DNA of 64,000 nt from Pseudomonas sp. p1(2021b). Lineage in GTDB: Bacteria > Pseudomonadota > Gammaproteobacteria > Pseudomonadales > Pseudomonadaceae. The notes beneath the pieces are model-generated. The model was given only the letters and a program-made list of their open reading frames with translations. It was not told the DNA's origin and did no database searches. Below are positions 44,955-53,330 of this stretch, piece after piece (the first letter of the stretch is position 1; each line of letters opens with the position of its first letter). The DNA lies in NCBI RefSeq assembly GCF_020151015.1, contig NZ_CP083746.1, positions 2,323,001 to 2,387,000 of the forward strand. Reading direction: 5' to 3'. Both the position numbers and the translations under genes were made by a program.

Positions 44955-45881
44955 ATGGATAATCAGCAAAGAGTCTTGCTCATCGCGTCGCCTTTGATGC
45001 GCCGTACCCCGGTCTATGATCGCGCGGCTGCGTTGGCCAAGGCCAAGGGCATGGCCTTGCACATCGTGGCCTTCGATTACCTTGAAGGGCTTGCGACGGC
45101 CGGGATGGTCAACGACCAAGCCCTGGCCGTCATGCGCGATGGGTACGTGCGGCAACACCGTGAGTGGCTGGAGACCCAGGCGCTGTCGATGCGTCGTAAC
45201 GGTATTACGGTCACCACCGAGGTGGTCTGGGTCCAGAATCCGCTGGATGAGATCCTGGTGCACCTGCGCGAGCAGCCGTTCGCCATGCTGATCAAGGCGT
45301 TGGAGCACGAGCCATGGTGGACACGGGCGATGTTCACGTCACTGGATATCCAGCTCCTGCGCGAGACCCACATTCCATTGCATCTGGTGAACAAGGCCAG
45401 CAACGCCCTGCCACGCAAGGTACTCGCGGCGGTGGACCTGTCCCGGCCAGAGGACCAGTTCGAGAGCCTCAATGACCAGATCATCAGCGAAGCGCTCAAA
45501 CTGGCGTTGCAATGCAATGCCCAGATCGACCTGCTGTACGTCTATGACCTGGGCTCGATGTATCTCGATGCCGGAGGGAGTCGCGAGCACGCCTTCCTAT
45601 TCGATTCGGACCTGTTCAAGACCCTTCACGAAGCCCAGAGCGAGGCATTCCAGGCATTGGCCGAGCGCAATGGTATCGGTGCCGAGCACCGTCATATGCG
45701 TGTCGGGGATCCGGCCAAGGGCTTGGCGTTGTTCATGGAAAACAACGACATCGATGTATTGGTGATGGGAAGCTATCACCATCGTGGCATTGGCTGGTTC
45801 ATGGGCAGCACGGCGGAGCGGGTGCTGCACCGGCTGGGCAGCAGTGTGCTGGTAATTTCACCGGAGCACTCCAATGGTTGA
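44955..45881 (+). CDS. universal stress protein, tandem UspA domains (1)
   Basis: A 308-residue UspE-like protein with two UspA domains (about 1-145 and 150-305). The second has the nucleotide-binding signature DVLVMGSYHHRGIGWFMGSTAERVLHRL, so this copy may bind ATP. It starts at MDNQQRV behind AAAGAGGTG. Anr-controlled usp genes support anaerobic survival in P. aeruginosa, and the boxes upstream imply the same here. A rho-independent hairpin follows. Confidence 0.9.
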   Translation: MDNQQRVLLIASPLMRRTPVYDRAAALAKAKGMALHIVAFDYLEGLATAGMVNDQALAVMRDGYVRQHREWLETQALSMRRNGITVTTEVVWVQNPLDEILVHLREQPFAMLIKALEHEPWWTRAMFTSLDIQLLRETHIPLHLVNKASNALPRKVLAAVDLSRPEDQFESLNDQIISEALKLALQCNAQIDLLYVYDLGSMYLDAGGSREHAFLFDSDLFKTLHEAQSEAFQALAERNGIGAEHRHMRVGDPAKGLALFMENNDIDVLVMGSYHHRGIGWFMGSTAERVLHRLGSSVLVISPEHSNG

Positions 45882-45885
45882 AATC

Positions 45886-45905
45886 CAAGGCCCGCAAGGG
45901 CCTTG
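45886..45905. terminator. bidirectional intrinsic terminator
   Basis: CAAGGCCC-GCAA-GGGCCTTG followed by TTT lies between convergent usp and GNAT genes, with A residues on the other side. Confidence 0.85.
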
Positions 45906-45907
45906 TT

Positions 45908-46456
45908 TCATGTTGTGAGGTCCAGTTCATGAAGAATCTCGCTGACATCGCCCCCCAGGTAACGTGACGTGAAGCCCAGCGCCTTGACCAGTCGGTGCAT
46001 GGCGTAGTTGTTCGCCACGTCCCTGGAAATCATGCACTGGTAGCCATTGCGCCTGGCCGCATCGATGAGGTGCTTGAGCAACAGCCTGCCCAGGCCCTTG
46101 CGTTGCCATTGTTCGCTGACGGCAACCGCGCACTCGCAGTTGTGGCTGCCGGGAATCCCGGCGTAGCGACTCACTCCAACCTGCTGCAGCTTGCCATCGA
46201 CATGCGCAAGTGCGACGTAGGCCATGCGCTGGTGGTAGTCCACTGGCATCAACCGCGAATCCAGATTGGGCAATCCGCTGCTCAGACCGGCAATGAAGCG
46301 GAAACGTCGCGACTCGTAGGTGATCGTGCTCAGAAAGCGTTTGTCTCTTTCGTGGTCTTGTTCCCGCAGTGGGCGGATCAGTACGACCGAGGCATCCGAA
46401 AGATGTTCTATCCAGTGCTCTTGGGTGTCGGGCTGTTGAACTGCTTGCGTATTCAT
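45908..46456 (-). CDS. GNAT-family acetyltransferase (1)
   Basis: A 182-residue N-acetyltransferase. The acetyl-CoA loop is EQWQRKGLGRLLLKHLIDAARRNG, with preceding VGVSRYAGIPGSHNCECAVAVS. VVLIRPLREQDHERDKRFL is the N-terminal GNAT opening, as in the GNAT domain of Pat/AcuA-type protein acetyltransferases. It is similar over its length to the enzyme at 50829-51398. The start at 46456 is behind GGGAA. The target is unknown; regulation by two FNR-like boxes upstream is plausible. Confidence 0.87.
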   Translation of the reverse strand: MNTQAVQQPDTQEHWIEHLSDASVVLIRPLREQDHERDKRFLSTITYESRRFRFIAGLSSGLPNLDSRLMPVDYHQRMAYVALAHVDGKLQQVGVSRYAGIPGSHNCECAVAVSEQWQRKGLGRLLLKHLIDAARRNGYQCMISRDVANNYAMHRLVKALGFTSRYLGGDVSEILHELDLTT

Positions 46457-46518
46457 GTCGGTTCCCGTTGATCCGGTGGATACTGAGAACCGTTGTACCG
46501 TGATGGCCCGGCTCCATT

Positions 46519-46532
46519 CTGACAATCGTCAA
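46519..46532. promoter_or_regulatory. FNR/Anr-like box, imperfect
   Basis: CTGACAATCGTCAA differs from TTGAC-N4-GTCAA at one position. It lies 63 bases upstream of the leftward GNAT gene. Confidence 0.6.
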
Positions 46533-46555
46533 GTTCATGCACAGGTGACGATTTT

Positions 46556-46569
46556 CTGATCTGTGTCAA
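46556..46569. promoter_or_regulatory. FNR/Anr-like box, imperfect
   Basis: CTGATCTGTGTCAA has one deviation from TTGAT-N4-RTCAA. It lies 72 bases upstream of the rightward usp start at 46641. Confidence 0.6.
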
Positions 46570-46640
46570 GCGGCGTTGGGCCTGGCTTCCGAAGATCGAC
46601 TAAACCCTTCGTCCCAGTCACTCAAGCCCGGAGGCTCGCC

Positions 46641-47567
46641 ATGGGCCAGTATCGACAACTGCTGGTGTTGCTCACCGAAGTTGATCCGCATTCGGCTGCT
46701 TTGCGCAGGGCGCTTGCCCTTGCGCATGTCAGTGGTGCCAGCGTACATGTACTCGGCTTGTTCGAGCCTTGCGAAGAGCACTCGCTACGCGAAGAGCGGC
46801 TGAACGAGGCGGATATCAAGCGTCAGCGCGATCATTTCCACGAGCAGCTTGCGGAGTTGGTCGAGCGGCACCGTGGAAGTGGCCTCGCGCTGACAGTCGA
46901 TAGCCTTGCCGCAGAGGACATTCGCAGCCAGGCCATTGCCTACATCACCGAAATGCGACCCGATATGGTCATCAAGGACAGCGAAGCGACGCCCGCCTGG
47001 GTGCGGCTGTTCAGTACACCATTGGATTGCGCGTTGATGCGCGGACTCGAGGGGGTCACGCAGTTCGTTCCTGCCGACGCAGTGTCGCTGCCTAAACGCA
47101 TCCTGGTCGCCGTGGACACTTCGTTCACCGATGATCCTGAGGCCCAGGCCGCGTTCAATCGCGAACTTGTGCGGGCCGCGCAGTCGCTGGCACTGCAGTG
47201 CGATGGGCAGCTTCATCTGCTTTCGGCCTACAACCTGGCCGGGGTGTTCGCCTCGGACATGCGCGTCACCCAGGCGTGGGTCGACGAGATGCGCAGGGCC
47301 CAGCAAGAACCTTTCGATGCCTTGGCGCATGCCGAAGGCGTACCTCTCGATCACCGGCGTTTCCTGGAAGGTGGGCCCGTACAGGTGATTCGCGAGCAAG
47401 TCGCTGCGCTGGACGTTGATGTGGTCGTCATGGGCGTCGTGCAGCCCAAGGGGCTGGACAAGTTGCTGGGCGATACCACCGAGCGCATCGTCAGCAGGCC
47501 GCCTTGCAGCGTGCTGGCGGTTCATCCCCATGTGCTTCACACCTGGGAGCCGCAGCCATGCAACTGA
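46641..47567 (+). CDS. universal stress protein, tandem UspA domains (2)
   Basis: A 308-residue tandem-domain USP. The second domain ends VDVVVMGVVQPKGLDKLLGDTTERIVSR: the signature Ser after the last Gly is Asp, so ATP binding may be altered. The start at 46641 has CGGAGG seven bases upstream. It is the first gene of a probable operon with the RNase, a membrane protein and the phosphoribosyltransferase; its stop lies within the next gene's start region. Confidence 0.88.
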   Translation: MGQYRQLLVLLTEVDPHSAALRRALALAHVSGASVHVLGLFEPCEEHSLREERLNEADIKRQRDHFHEQLAELVERHRGSGLALTVDSLAAEDIRSQAIAYITEMRPDMVIKDSEATPAWVRLFSTPLDCALMRGLEGVTQFVPADAVSLPKRILVAVDTSFTDDPEAQAAFNRELVRAAQSLALQCDGQLHLLSAYNLAGVFASDMRVTQAWVDEMRRAQQEPFDALAHAEGVPLDHRRFLEGGPVQVIREQVAALDVDVVVMGVVQPKGLDKLLGDTTERIVSRPPCSVLAVHPHVLHTWEPQPCN

Positions 47568-48925
47568 CTTTTCTTGGCGGCACGGGCACGGTGACGGGTA
47601 GCAAGTTCCTGCTGACCTGCAATAGCACACGGGTGTTGATCGATTGTGGGCTGTTCCAAGGCTACAAGCAGTTGCGCCTGCGCAACTGGGAGCCGCTGCC
47701 TACGGCACTGCGCGCATTGGATGCCGTGGTGCTGACCCATGCCCATCTCGATCACAGTGGTTACCTTCCGGTACTGGCCCGGGAGGGCTATGCGGGGCCG
47801 ATCTATGCAACCCCGGCCACCTGTGCCTTGGCCGAAATCCTGTTGCTCGACAGCGCTCGGCTGCAAGAAGAGCAGGCCGAGCACGCCAACCGGCATGGGT
47901 ATTCCAAGCATTCACCGGCCCGTCCACTTTATACCGAACAGGATGCAAAGCGGGCATTGGCGCTGTTTCGCCCGGTAGAACTGCACCACAGTACCGAGAT
48001 CGGCGAAGGCATGGAGCTTGTGCTGCGTACCGCCGGGCACATTCTCGGAGCCGCGACCGTGCAGATCACGGCCGATGGCCAACGCTTGTTGTTCTCCGGA
48101 GACTTGGGGCGCCCGCAAGATCCGATCATGCACGCTCCGGAACTGGTCAGGACCGCGGACATACTGCTGGTGGAGTCCACCTATGGGGACCGCAAGCATC
48201 CAGAGGAGCCCGTCGAGCAATACCTGGCCCAGGTCATCAACCAGACACTGCTGCGCCATGGCATTACCTTGGTGCCATCCTTCGCCGTAGGCCGTGCCCA
48301 GCTTTTGATGTATTACCTGTACAAGCTCAAGCGTGATGGGCTGATCCCTGACATTCCGGTCTATCTCAATAGCCCGATGGCCACCGATACCACCACGTTG
48401 TACCAGCAGTTCAGGCATGAGCACCGCCTGTCGCCGGCGGAGTGCGCGGCAGTGTGCAAGGGCACACGCATTATCCGTACAGTCGATGAGTCCAGGCACC
48501 TGGACCAGTTGCGCGAACCGGCGGTGATCATCGCCGCCAGTGGTATGGCAACCGGTGGGCGGGTATTGCATCACCTCAAGGCACTGGCACCCAATCCACG
48601 CAACAGTATCCTTTTTTCGGGGTTTCAAGCCGGAGGCACTCGCGGAGCCGATATCGTCGCCGGTGCGCACAGTGTGCGCGTGCATGGTGAGGATGTTCCT
48701 ATCAGGGCGCAGGTGTATGCAATGGAGAACCTGTCGGCACATGCCGATGCCGACGAGATCATGGAATGGTTGCGCGGGTTCGCCAGGCCGCCACGCCAAA
48801 CCTATGTCATCCACGGCGAGCCCCACGCGGCCGACACCTTGCGCCGACGTATCAGCCTCGAGCTCGGCTGGCAGGTCTGCGTGCCCGAGCATCGAGAAAC
48901 CGTTGCCATAGACCCTGTGTGCTAG
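47558..48925 (+). CDS. MBL-fold beta-CASP ribonuclease/RNA exonuclease
   Basis: A 455-residue metallo-beta-lactamase protein of the CPSF73/YSH1-like RNA-processing family. The zinc motif is H61-x-H63-x-D65-H66 (THAHLDHSGYLP), GDLGRP gives the next ligand, and the beta-CASP and RMMBL parts include IIAASGMATGGRVLHHLK and VHGEDVPIRAQVYAMENLSAHADADE. It should cut or trim RNA in the cytoplasm. Translation starts ten bases before the usp stop (ATGCAACTGA), so the two are coupled. Confidence 0.9.
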   Translation: MQLTFLGGTGTVTGSKFLLTCNSTRVLIDCGLFQGYKQLRLRNWEPLPTALRALDAVVLTHAHLDHSGYLPVLAREGYAGPIYATPATCALAEILLLDSARLQEEQAEHANRHGYSKHSPARPLYTEQDAKRALALFRPVELHHSTEIGEGMELVLRTAGHILGAATVQITADGQRLLFSGDLGRPQDPIMHAPELVRTADILLVESTYGDRKHPEEPVEQYLAQVINQTLLRHGITLVPSFAVGRAQLLMYYLYKLKRDGLIPDIPVYLNSPMATDTTTLYQQFRHEHRLSPAECAAVCKGTRIIRTVDESRHLDQLREPAVIIAASGMATGGRVLHHLKALAPNPRNSILFSGFQAGGTRGADIVAGAHSVRVHGEDVPIRAQVYAMENLSAHADADEIMEWLRGFARPPRQTYVIHGEPHAADTLRRRISLELGWQVCVPEHRETVAIDPVC

Positions 48926-48944
48926 CTCGATGCGGGAGGTTTTG

Positions 48945-49577
48945 ATGGACACACAAGCAAGGGCCAAACTCAGGGCATGGATGCAACGCCCCAGGGGCAG
49001 CTTGGGTTGGATCACGGCCATCGCTACATGGGTAGCCGCTGCCTCTGCCTACCAGTTACTGAGCCCGGCCTGGCGCCTTCCCATGCGTGAGCCCACTGTC
49101 CTGCTGGCGATGCTGGCATTGAGTGCAGCATTGGGATGGGCGGTGCAGCGCGGGGTAAGGCGAACGGTCGGCAAAGCCATTTTCGAGGTGCGCTCTACTG
49201 GCTGGCAGACCCGGCTCGCTTTCATACGAGCCGTGGCCCGTGAGTCGAACATCCTGCTGGGCATGCTGGTGGTCGTGGCTGTGCTTGGCATCAGTACGCT
49301 CTGGTTGGCAGGTCGTTCCGTGGACCGTATCGCGGATCGATGCCAGTCTAACCTGCAGACACAAGGCGATGTTCCCGAGGAAGCGGCCTTCTTGGCCCTG
49401 ATTGGCAAGCCGGTGTGTTCATGCTTGGCACAAGCCTTCCTGGACCGCAATGGTGTGATTCGCCTGGCTCTGTTCGAGACGCCGTTGCGGGAAGTGAGCA
49501 GCTTCCAGGCCCTGACCCCAGCGGATGAGCAGCACTGTCTCGAGCAATGGGATCTGCAGCCTGAGGACACGCCCTAG
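48945..49577 (+). CDS. membrane protein of unknown function
   Basis: A 210-residue protein with three hydrophobic segments (about residues 25-45, 53-70 and 100-122) and a C-terminal soluble domain containing CSCLAQAFLDRN and two further Cys. The family is not recognised. GGGAGG lies six bases before the ATG at 48945. It is 19 bases after the RNase stop, so it is in the same operon. Confidence 0.75.
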   Translation: MDTQARAKLRAWMQRPRGSLGWITAIATWVAAASAYQLLSPAWRLPMREPTVLLAMLALSAALGWAVQRGVRRTVGKAIFEVRSTGWQTRLAFIRAVARESNILLGMLVVVAVLGISTLWLAGRSVDRIADRCQSNLQTQGDVPEEAAFLALIGKPVCSCLAQAFLDRNGVIRLALFETPLREVSSFQALTPADEQHCLEQWDLQPEDTP

Positions 49578-49631
49578 ATCCACGACAACCGGCCGGAGCA
49601 ACAGGTATTGTTCCTGACGCAGGAGGTTTCC

Positions 49632-50336
49632 ATGACTCAGAGTCTCGCGCTGCAGACCACCTACGCGAACCGCGCCGAAGCAGGTCGCCGGCTGCTGGAG
49701 CCATTGAGCGAATATGCCAACAGGCCTGATGCGATTGTGCTTGCCTTACCCCGGGGCGGCGTACCGGTGGCATATGAGGTGGCCACAGCCCTCGGGCTTC
49801 GCCTGGACCTACTGGTGGTTCGCAAGCTCGGCGCACCTTCGAACCCGGAATACGCCATAGGCGCCATTGCCAGCGGGGGCATCAAGGTTCTCAATGATGA
49901 TGTACTGCGGGCGTATCCGGTCGATCGTGCCCGTTTCGAGGCTATCGTGGCCCGGGAAACCCAGGAGCTGGCACGGCGGGAGAAGCGTTACCGGGGTAAT
50001 CGTCCACCCTTGCAGGTCAAGGGCCAGGTGGTAATCCTCGTCGACGATGGCCTGGCCACAGGTGCTTCGATGAGGGTAGCGGTGCGTGCAGTGCGTGCAC
50101 AGGCGCCTTCGCGCATCGTCATTGCGGTACCGGTCTCACCCCCGGAAACGCTCGAAGCCTTGCGCCCTGAGGTCGAGGAAATCATTTGTCCGCTGGTGCC
50201 AGAGCAAATGATATCGGTTGGCTATTGGTATCTGGACTTTTCACAGACTCCTGATGAAGGAGTCATGGAACTCATGCATAGGGCAAGCCTGCGGGCTTGT
50301 TCCTCAGGCGGTGTTGAGGCGAGGAGCGATGACTGA
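49632..50336 (+). CDS. phosphoribosyltransferase-family protein
   Basis: A 234-residue PRTase-fold protein. The PRPP-binding loop at residues 133-145 is VVILVDDGLATGA, and IVLALPRGGVPVAYEVA near the N-terminus is the pyrophosphate loop of this group. Such proteins are often next to or fused with erythromycin-esterase-like domains; here a decayed esterase lies convergent 44 bases downstream. GCAGGAGGTTTCC precedes the ATG. The base substrate is unknown. Confidence 0.88.
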   Translation: MTQSLALQTTYANRAEAGRRLLEPLSEYANRPDAIVLALPRGGVPVAYEVATALGLRLDLLVVRKLGAPSNPEYAIGAIASGGIKVLNDDVLRAYPVDRARFEAIVARETQELARREKRYRGNRPPLQVKGQVVILVDDGLATGASMRVAVRAVRAQAPSRIVIAVPVSPPETLEALRPEVEEIICPLVPEQMISVGYWYLDFSQTPDEGVMELMHRASLRACSSGGVEARSDD

Positions 50337-50380
50337 GCTTCTGCGCGCCCCACCGAGCCGATCGGCACCTGCATTCAACC

Positions 50381-50749
50381 TCAGACGCCAAACGGGTAGG
50401 TTTCGTCTTCCGGTTCCAGGTGCTGTTCTTTCGGCAAGGGCAGTGCGCCGACCGGCTGTGTCTGCTCTCCCCAGATCATGGCATCGAGCTGCTCGACGAC
50501 GGGTTTGTCGCAAGGCATGATGCCGCCGCATTCGACGAAGTGCCCGTACAATGCAGGATCATCCTGCCATGGGGTCAGGCAGCCATAGCGTCGGCGGGCT
50601 TCATGGGCCAGGTGTGAATCGACACGGTCCAGGTAGGCCAGCACTTCATGTATGGAGTTGCGCAGGCTATAGACATCCAGGCCGCGGAATTCGACACGAT
50701 GGTCTGCGGCCGCCAGATGATTGTGCCCATGCAGCCAGTGGGCGACCAA
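50381..50749 (-). pseudogene. remnant of an erythromycin-esterase-family gene
   Basis: The 122-codon open frame corresponds to a mid-protein block (HWLHGHNHLAAADHRVEF, GLDVYSLRNSIHEVLAYLD, RRYGCLTPW) joined directly to the family C-terminus (ETYPFGV). The full family is above 400 residues: the N-terminal catalytic part and most of the C-terminal half are absent, and an in-frame TGA lies about 15 codons upstream. The only in-frame start is TTG with no good ribosome site. I regard it as a deletion remnant of the phosphoribosyltransferase's former partner. Confidence 0.75.
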
Positions 50750-50828
50750 AACAGTCGTCTGGGCAATCGGGGCGGCACCTTGGCCATCTCAGTGGACGAT
50801 AGCCCGAAGGCACCGCCGTCCTATTGCC

Positions 50829-51398
50829 TCAGGCCAGAACAAGGCGATGGATGACCTGGCTGGCATCATCCGGGTCGCTTGACGTGGTGAACCCCATGGC
50901 CTTGGCCAACTCGCGCATTGCCTGGTTGTCTGCCGCGTCGATCGAATACATCTGCCGCAGGCCCCTGGCGCGGGCATGATCGATCAGGTGCTTGAGCAGC
51001 AAGCGGCCGAGGCCATGGTGCTGCCAACTGTCGAGAACCGTGACTGCACATTCGCATTCATCCTTGCCTGTGCAGGCGGCATAGCGGGAAATACCGACCT
51101 CCTGAAGTTCGCCGTCCACGTGGGCGAGGGCGACGAAGGCTGCCTGTCGGTCCTGATCCACCGACATCAGTTGGTCAAGCAAGGCGTCACCGGGCTCCTT
51201 GAGCTGGCACAAGAAACGAAAGTGGCGTGATTGTGGCGATAACCGTTCGATGAAGGCTTTTTCGCGTTGCCGATCCTTGGGTTGCAGCGGCCTGATCAGC
51301 ACATGGGTGGCATTGTCGAGTGCTTCGATCCAATGCTCACCGGGCGGTGCTGGAAACGAGGGGGGAGTGTATCCATGAGAAGTAGTAGTGGCGGCCAT
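50829..51398 (-). CDS. GNAT-family acetyltransferase (2)
   Basis: A 189-residue enzyme closely related to the one at 45908-46456. Shared blocks are GEHWIEALDNATHVLIRPLQ, FVALAHVDGELQEVGISRYA, ECECAVTV and QHHGLGRLLLKHLIDHARARG (acetyl-CoA loop). The start at 51398 has GAGGAAACTGTC before it. An FNR-type box is 68 bases upstream. The esterase remnant lies downstream on the same strand. Confidence 0.88.
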   Translation of the reverse strand: MAATTTSHGYTPPSFPAPPGEHWIEALDNATHVLIRPLQPKDRQREKAFIERLSPQSRHFRFLCQLKEPGDALLDQLMSVDQDRQAAFVALAHVDGELQEVGISRYAACTGKDECECAVTVLDSWQHHGLGRLLLKHLIDHARARGLRQMYSIDAADNQAMRELAKAMGFTTSSDPDDASQVIHRLVLA

Positions 51399-51465
51399 GA
51401 CAGTTTCCTCGCATGTCAGGATGGACAATGGAGGTTCAGTTTCACGGCGCGGCCCATTGGCTGAC

Positions 51466-51479
51466 TTGATAGTTGTCAA
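51466..51479 (-). promoter_or_regulatory. FNR/Anr box upstream of GNAT 2
   Basis: TTGATAGTTGTCAA fits the Anr form TTGAT-N4-GTCAA. It lies between the usp stop and the GNAT start and points to leftward control. Confidence 0.8.
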
Positions 51480-51507
51480 ATGTCAGGGCATCGGCAGCTG
51501 CAGTGGC

Positions 51508-52386
51508 TCATGTCGAGGATAAACGGTGGCCAGCGCTGGAGGTGTCCACCCTGCGTGACGTGGCCGTAATGGGTGGGCTCACCACCAGCAGGCTGCAGTC
51601 AAGATGGTCCAGCAGATAGCGCACGATGTCTTGCTGGCGGGTATTCTGCGGGCTTGCGATGACGACAAGGTCGTAGTCACATCGATTGGCATAAGCGCAG
51701 ATTGCCTGGGCGCAGGCACCCACGATCAGATGCCGATGGAGTGCAGGAATGCCCTGGCGCTCGGTGAATTGCCTGAACGTTACGGCAAGTGCTTCGTAGC
51801 GAGGTATTTCTGCCAGGCTGTAGTGCTCGCTGTGTCGCAGTAGGGCTGCTTGGTCGTAAACCGAAAACACATGCAAACCGGATATTTGCGAATGGCCTAT
51901 CGCTTTGGCGACCTTGATGACATGGGCATTGAGCGCCTGTTCGCCCATGTCTTCGCAACTGGCGGGCGCAGCAATGAATAGTTTTTCCAGGCAAGCCTTG
52001 TACCGTCCGTGAGCCAGGAGCACCGGGCAAGGTGCATGGAGTGCCAACGCCATGTCGAGGCTGGACGAAGTGGCTCCGTCATCGACCTCGGGATCCTTCA
52101 GGACCAGGTCAGCTCCAGACTGTTCGATATATTCAAAGGCACGCTTGGCGGTCCCCTCCAGGACCTTCGCATCTGATAGCACCAGGGCTCCCCGGGCTCT
52201 CAAATCGCACACCTGGTTCTCCAGGCGGGCCTGGAGTTGATTTGCAGGCACGCTGCCAAGCGGTTTGCCAAGCATCGCAATTTGCACAGGGGCATGCAGG
52301 GCCGCTGCCAACTCGGCGGCTTGCTCGATGGCCGGGCTGTAGACTGTATGGGACGGTGAAAGAACAAGCAGTTTTCGGATTGTCAT
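51508..52386 (-). CDS. universal stress protein, tandem UspA domains (3)
   Basis: A 292-residue protein with two UspA-like domains. The end of the second domain, YDLVVIASPQNTRQQDIVRYLLDHLDCSLLVV, lacks the glycine signature, so it probably does not bind ATP. The C-terminal 20 residues are Ser/Thr-rich. A GAGGTGAGC ribosome site is before the ATG. It is divergent from the second FNR-like gene, with one FNR-like box between. Confidence 0.83.
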   Translation of the reverse strand: MTIRKLLVLSPSHTVYSPAIEQAAELAAALHAPVQIAMLGKPLGSVPANQLQARLENQVCDLRARGALVLSDAKVLEGTAKRAFEYIEQSGADLVLKDPEVDDGATSSSLDMALALHAPCPVLLAHGRYKACLEKLFIAAPASCEDMGEQALNAHVIKVAKAIGHSQISGLHVFSVYDQAALLRHSEHYSLAEIPRYEALAVTFRQFTERQGIPALHRHLIVGACAQAICAYANRCDYDLVVIASPQNTRQQDIVRYLLDHLDCSLLVVSPPITATSRRVDTSSAGHRLSST

Positions 52387-52491
52387 GATTGCTCACCTCG
52401 ATCTCGCGATGCGCCTGGGGGCCCATGTGATCGAACACGCTCACCAGATGCTTGAGCATGAATGGAAAATGCGGGGCTGCCTTGATGTTCC

Positions 52492-52505
52492 TCAAGTCTT
52501 GGCTG
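52492..52505. promoter_or_regulatory. FNR/Anr-like box between usp and fnr-like gene 2
   Basis: TTGATGTTCCTCAA has one mismatch to TTGAT-N4-ATCAA. It is about 94 bases upstream of the regulator start, suggesting autoregulation or cross-regulation. Confidence 0.55.
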
Positions 52506-52598
52506 CTTGCAAAAACGCCCCTTGGTCGGCCAGGTGGGAAAGTTCGGGTGAAATAGCTAGCTTTATAAGTAGCCTGCATGAAAAGCGGAGGCATCGTT

Positions 52599-53330
52599 AT
52601 GTCTGGCTCCGCGGATATCGGGGCGAGTCCCCTTGTGAAGTGCCTCGTGTGCTCATTGAGTCGGCTTTGCCTACCCGCCAGTCTTAGTGCAGACGAAGTG
52701 GACAAGCTTGAAGGTATCGTTCGTCGCAACCGCCCCTTGAAAAAAGGGGAGTACCTGTTCAAGGCCGGTACGCCCATGGATCATGTGTTTGCCCTGCGAT
52801 CAGGGGCTATCAAGACCTTCCTTATTGATGCCGACGGCAACGAGCAGATCAGGGGGTTCGTCCTGCCGGGGGAAATGATGGGGCTGGACGCCATCGGTGC
52901 CAGTCATTACCGAAGCTATGCCCAGGCGTTGGAAGTGTCGCTGATCTGTGCCATCAAGCTCGATCAGTTGGTTGACCTGTCGGGGCAGATCCCGGGCCTG
53001 CGCTATCAGTTATTGCACATGCTCAGCCAGGGTATACAGGGCAAGGATGAACAATTGCTGTGTTGCCACGGGCATGCCGAGCAACGCCTTTCGATTTTTC
53101 TGTTAGGCATGTCGGCCCGCTATCAAAAGCGGGGCCTTCGTGCAGATGTGTTCAACTTGCCTATGTCTCGAGGCGATATCGCCAATTACCTGGACCTCAC
53201 GCTGGAAACCGTCAGCCGGTTGTTCAGCCGCTTCATTCAAGCAGGATTGGTGGAGTGCACAGGACGGGAGGTCAGGCTTGTCAATCGAGAAGGCTTGGCC
53301 AATCTCACCCGGCTGGAGGATGACCGCTGA
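52599..53330 (+). CDS. CRP/FNR-family oxygen-sensing regulator 2
   Basis: A 243-residue FNR protein. Fe-S ligands are C15, C18, C24 (KCLVCSLSRLCLP) and C117 (SLICAIKLDQL). GLDAIGASHYRSYAQALE matches the FNR sensor core. The recognition helix TLETVSRLFSRF keeps E203, S206 and R207, the E. coli FNR base contacts, so it should bind TTGAT-type sites. The start at 52599 is set by GGAGG eight bases upstream. The last 26 bases overlap the convergent reductase gene. Confidence 0.92.
   Translation: MSGSADIGASPLVKCLVCSLSRLCLPASLSADEVDKLEGIVRRNRPLKKGEYLFKAGTPMDHVFALRSGAIKTFLIDADGNEQIRGFVLPGEMMGLDAIGASHYRSYAQALEVSLICAIKLDQLVDLSGQIPGLRYQLLHMLSQGIQGKDEQLLCCHGHAEQRLSIFLLGMSARYQKRGLRADVFNLPMSRGDIANYLDLTLETVSRLFSRFIQAGLVECTGREVRLVNREGLANLTRLEDDR

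Noticed and set aside
50749..50828. possible intact short start for the esterase-like frame
   Set aside because: An in-frame TGA lies about 15 codons upstream, and the only start is a TTG without a ribosome site, so it is called a remnant, not a gene.
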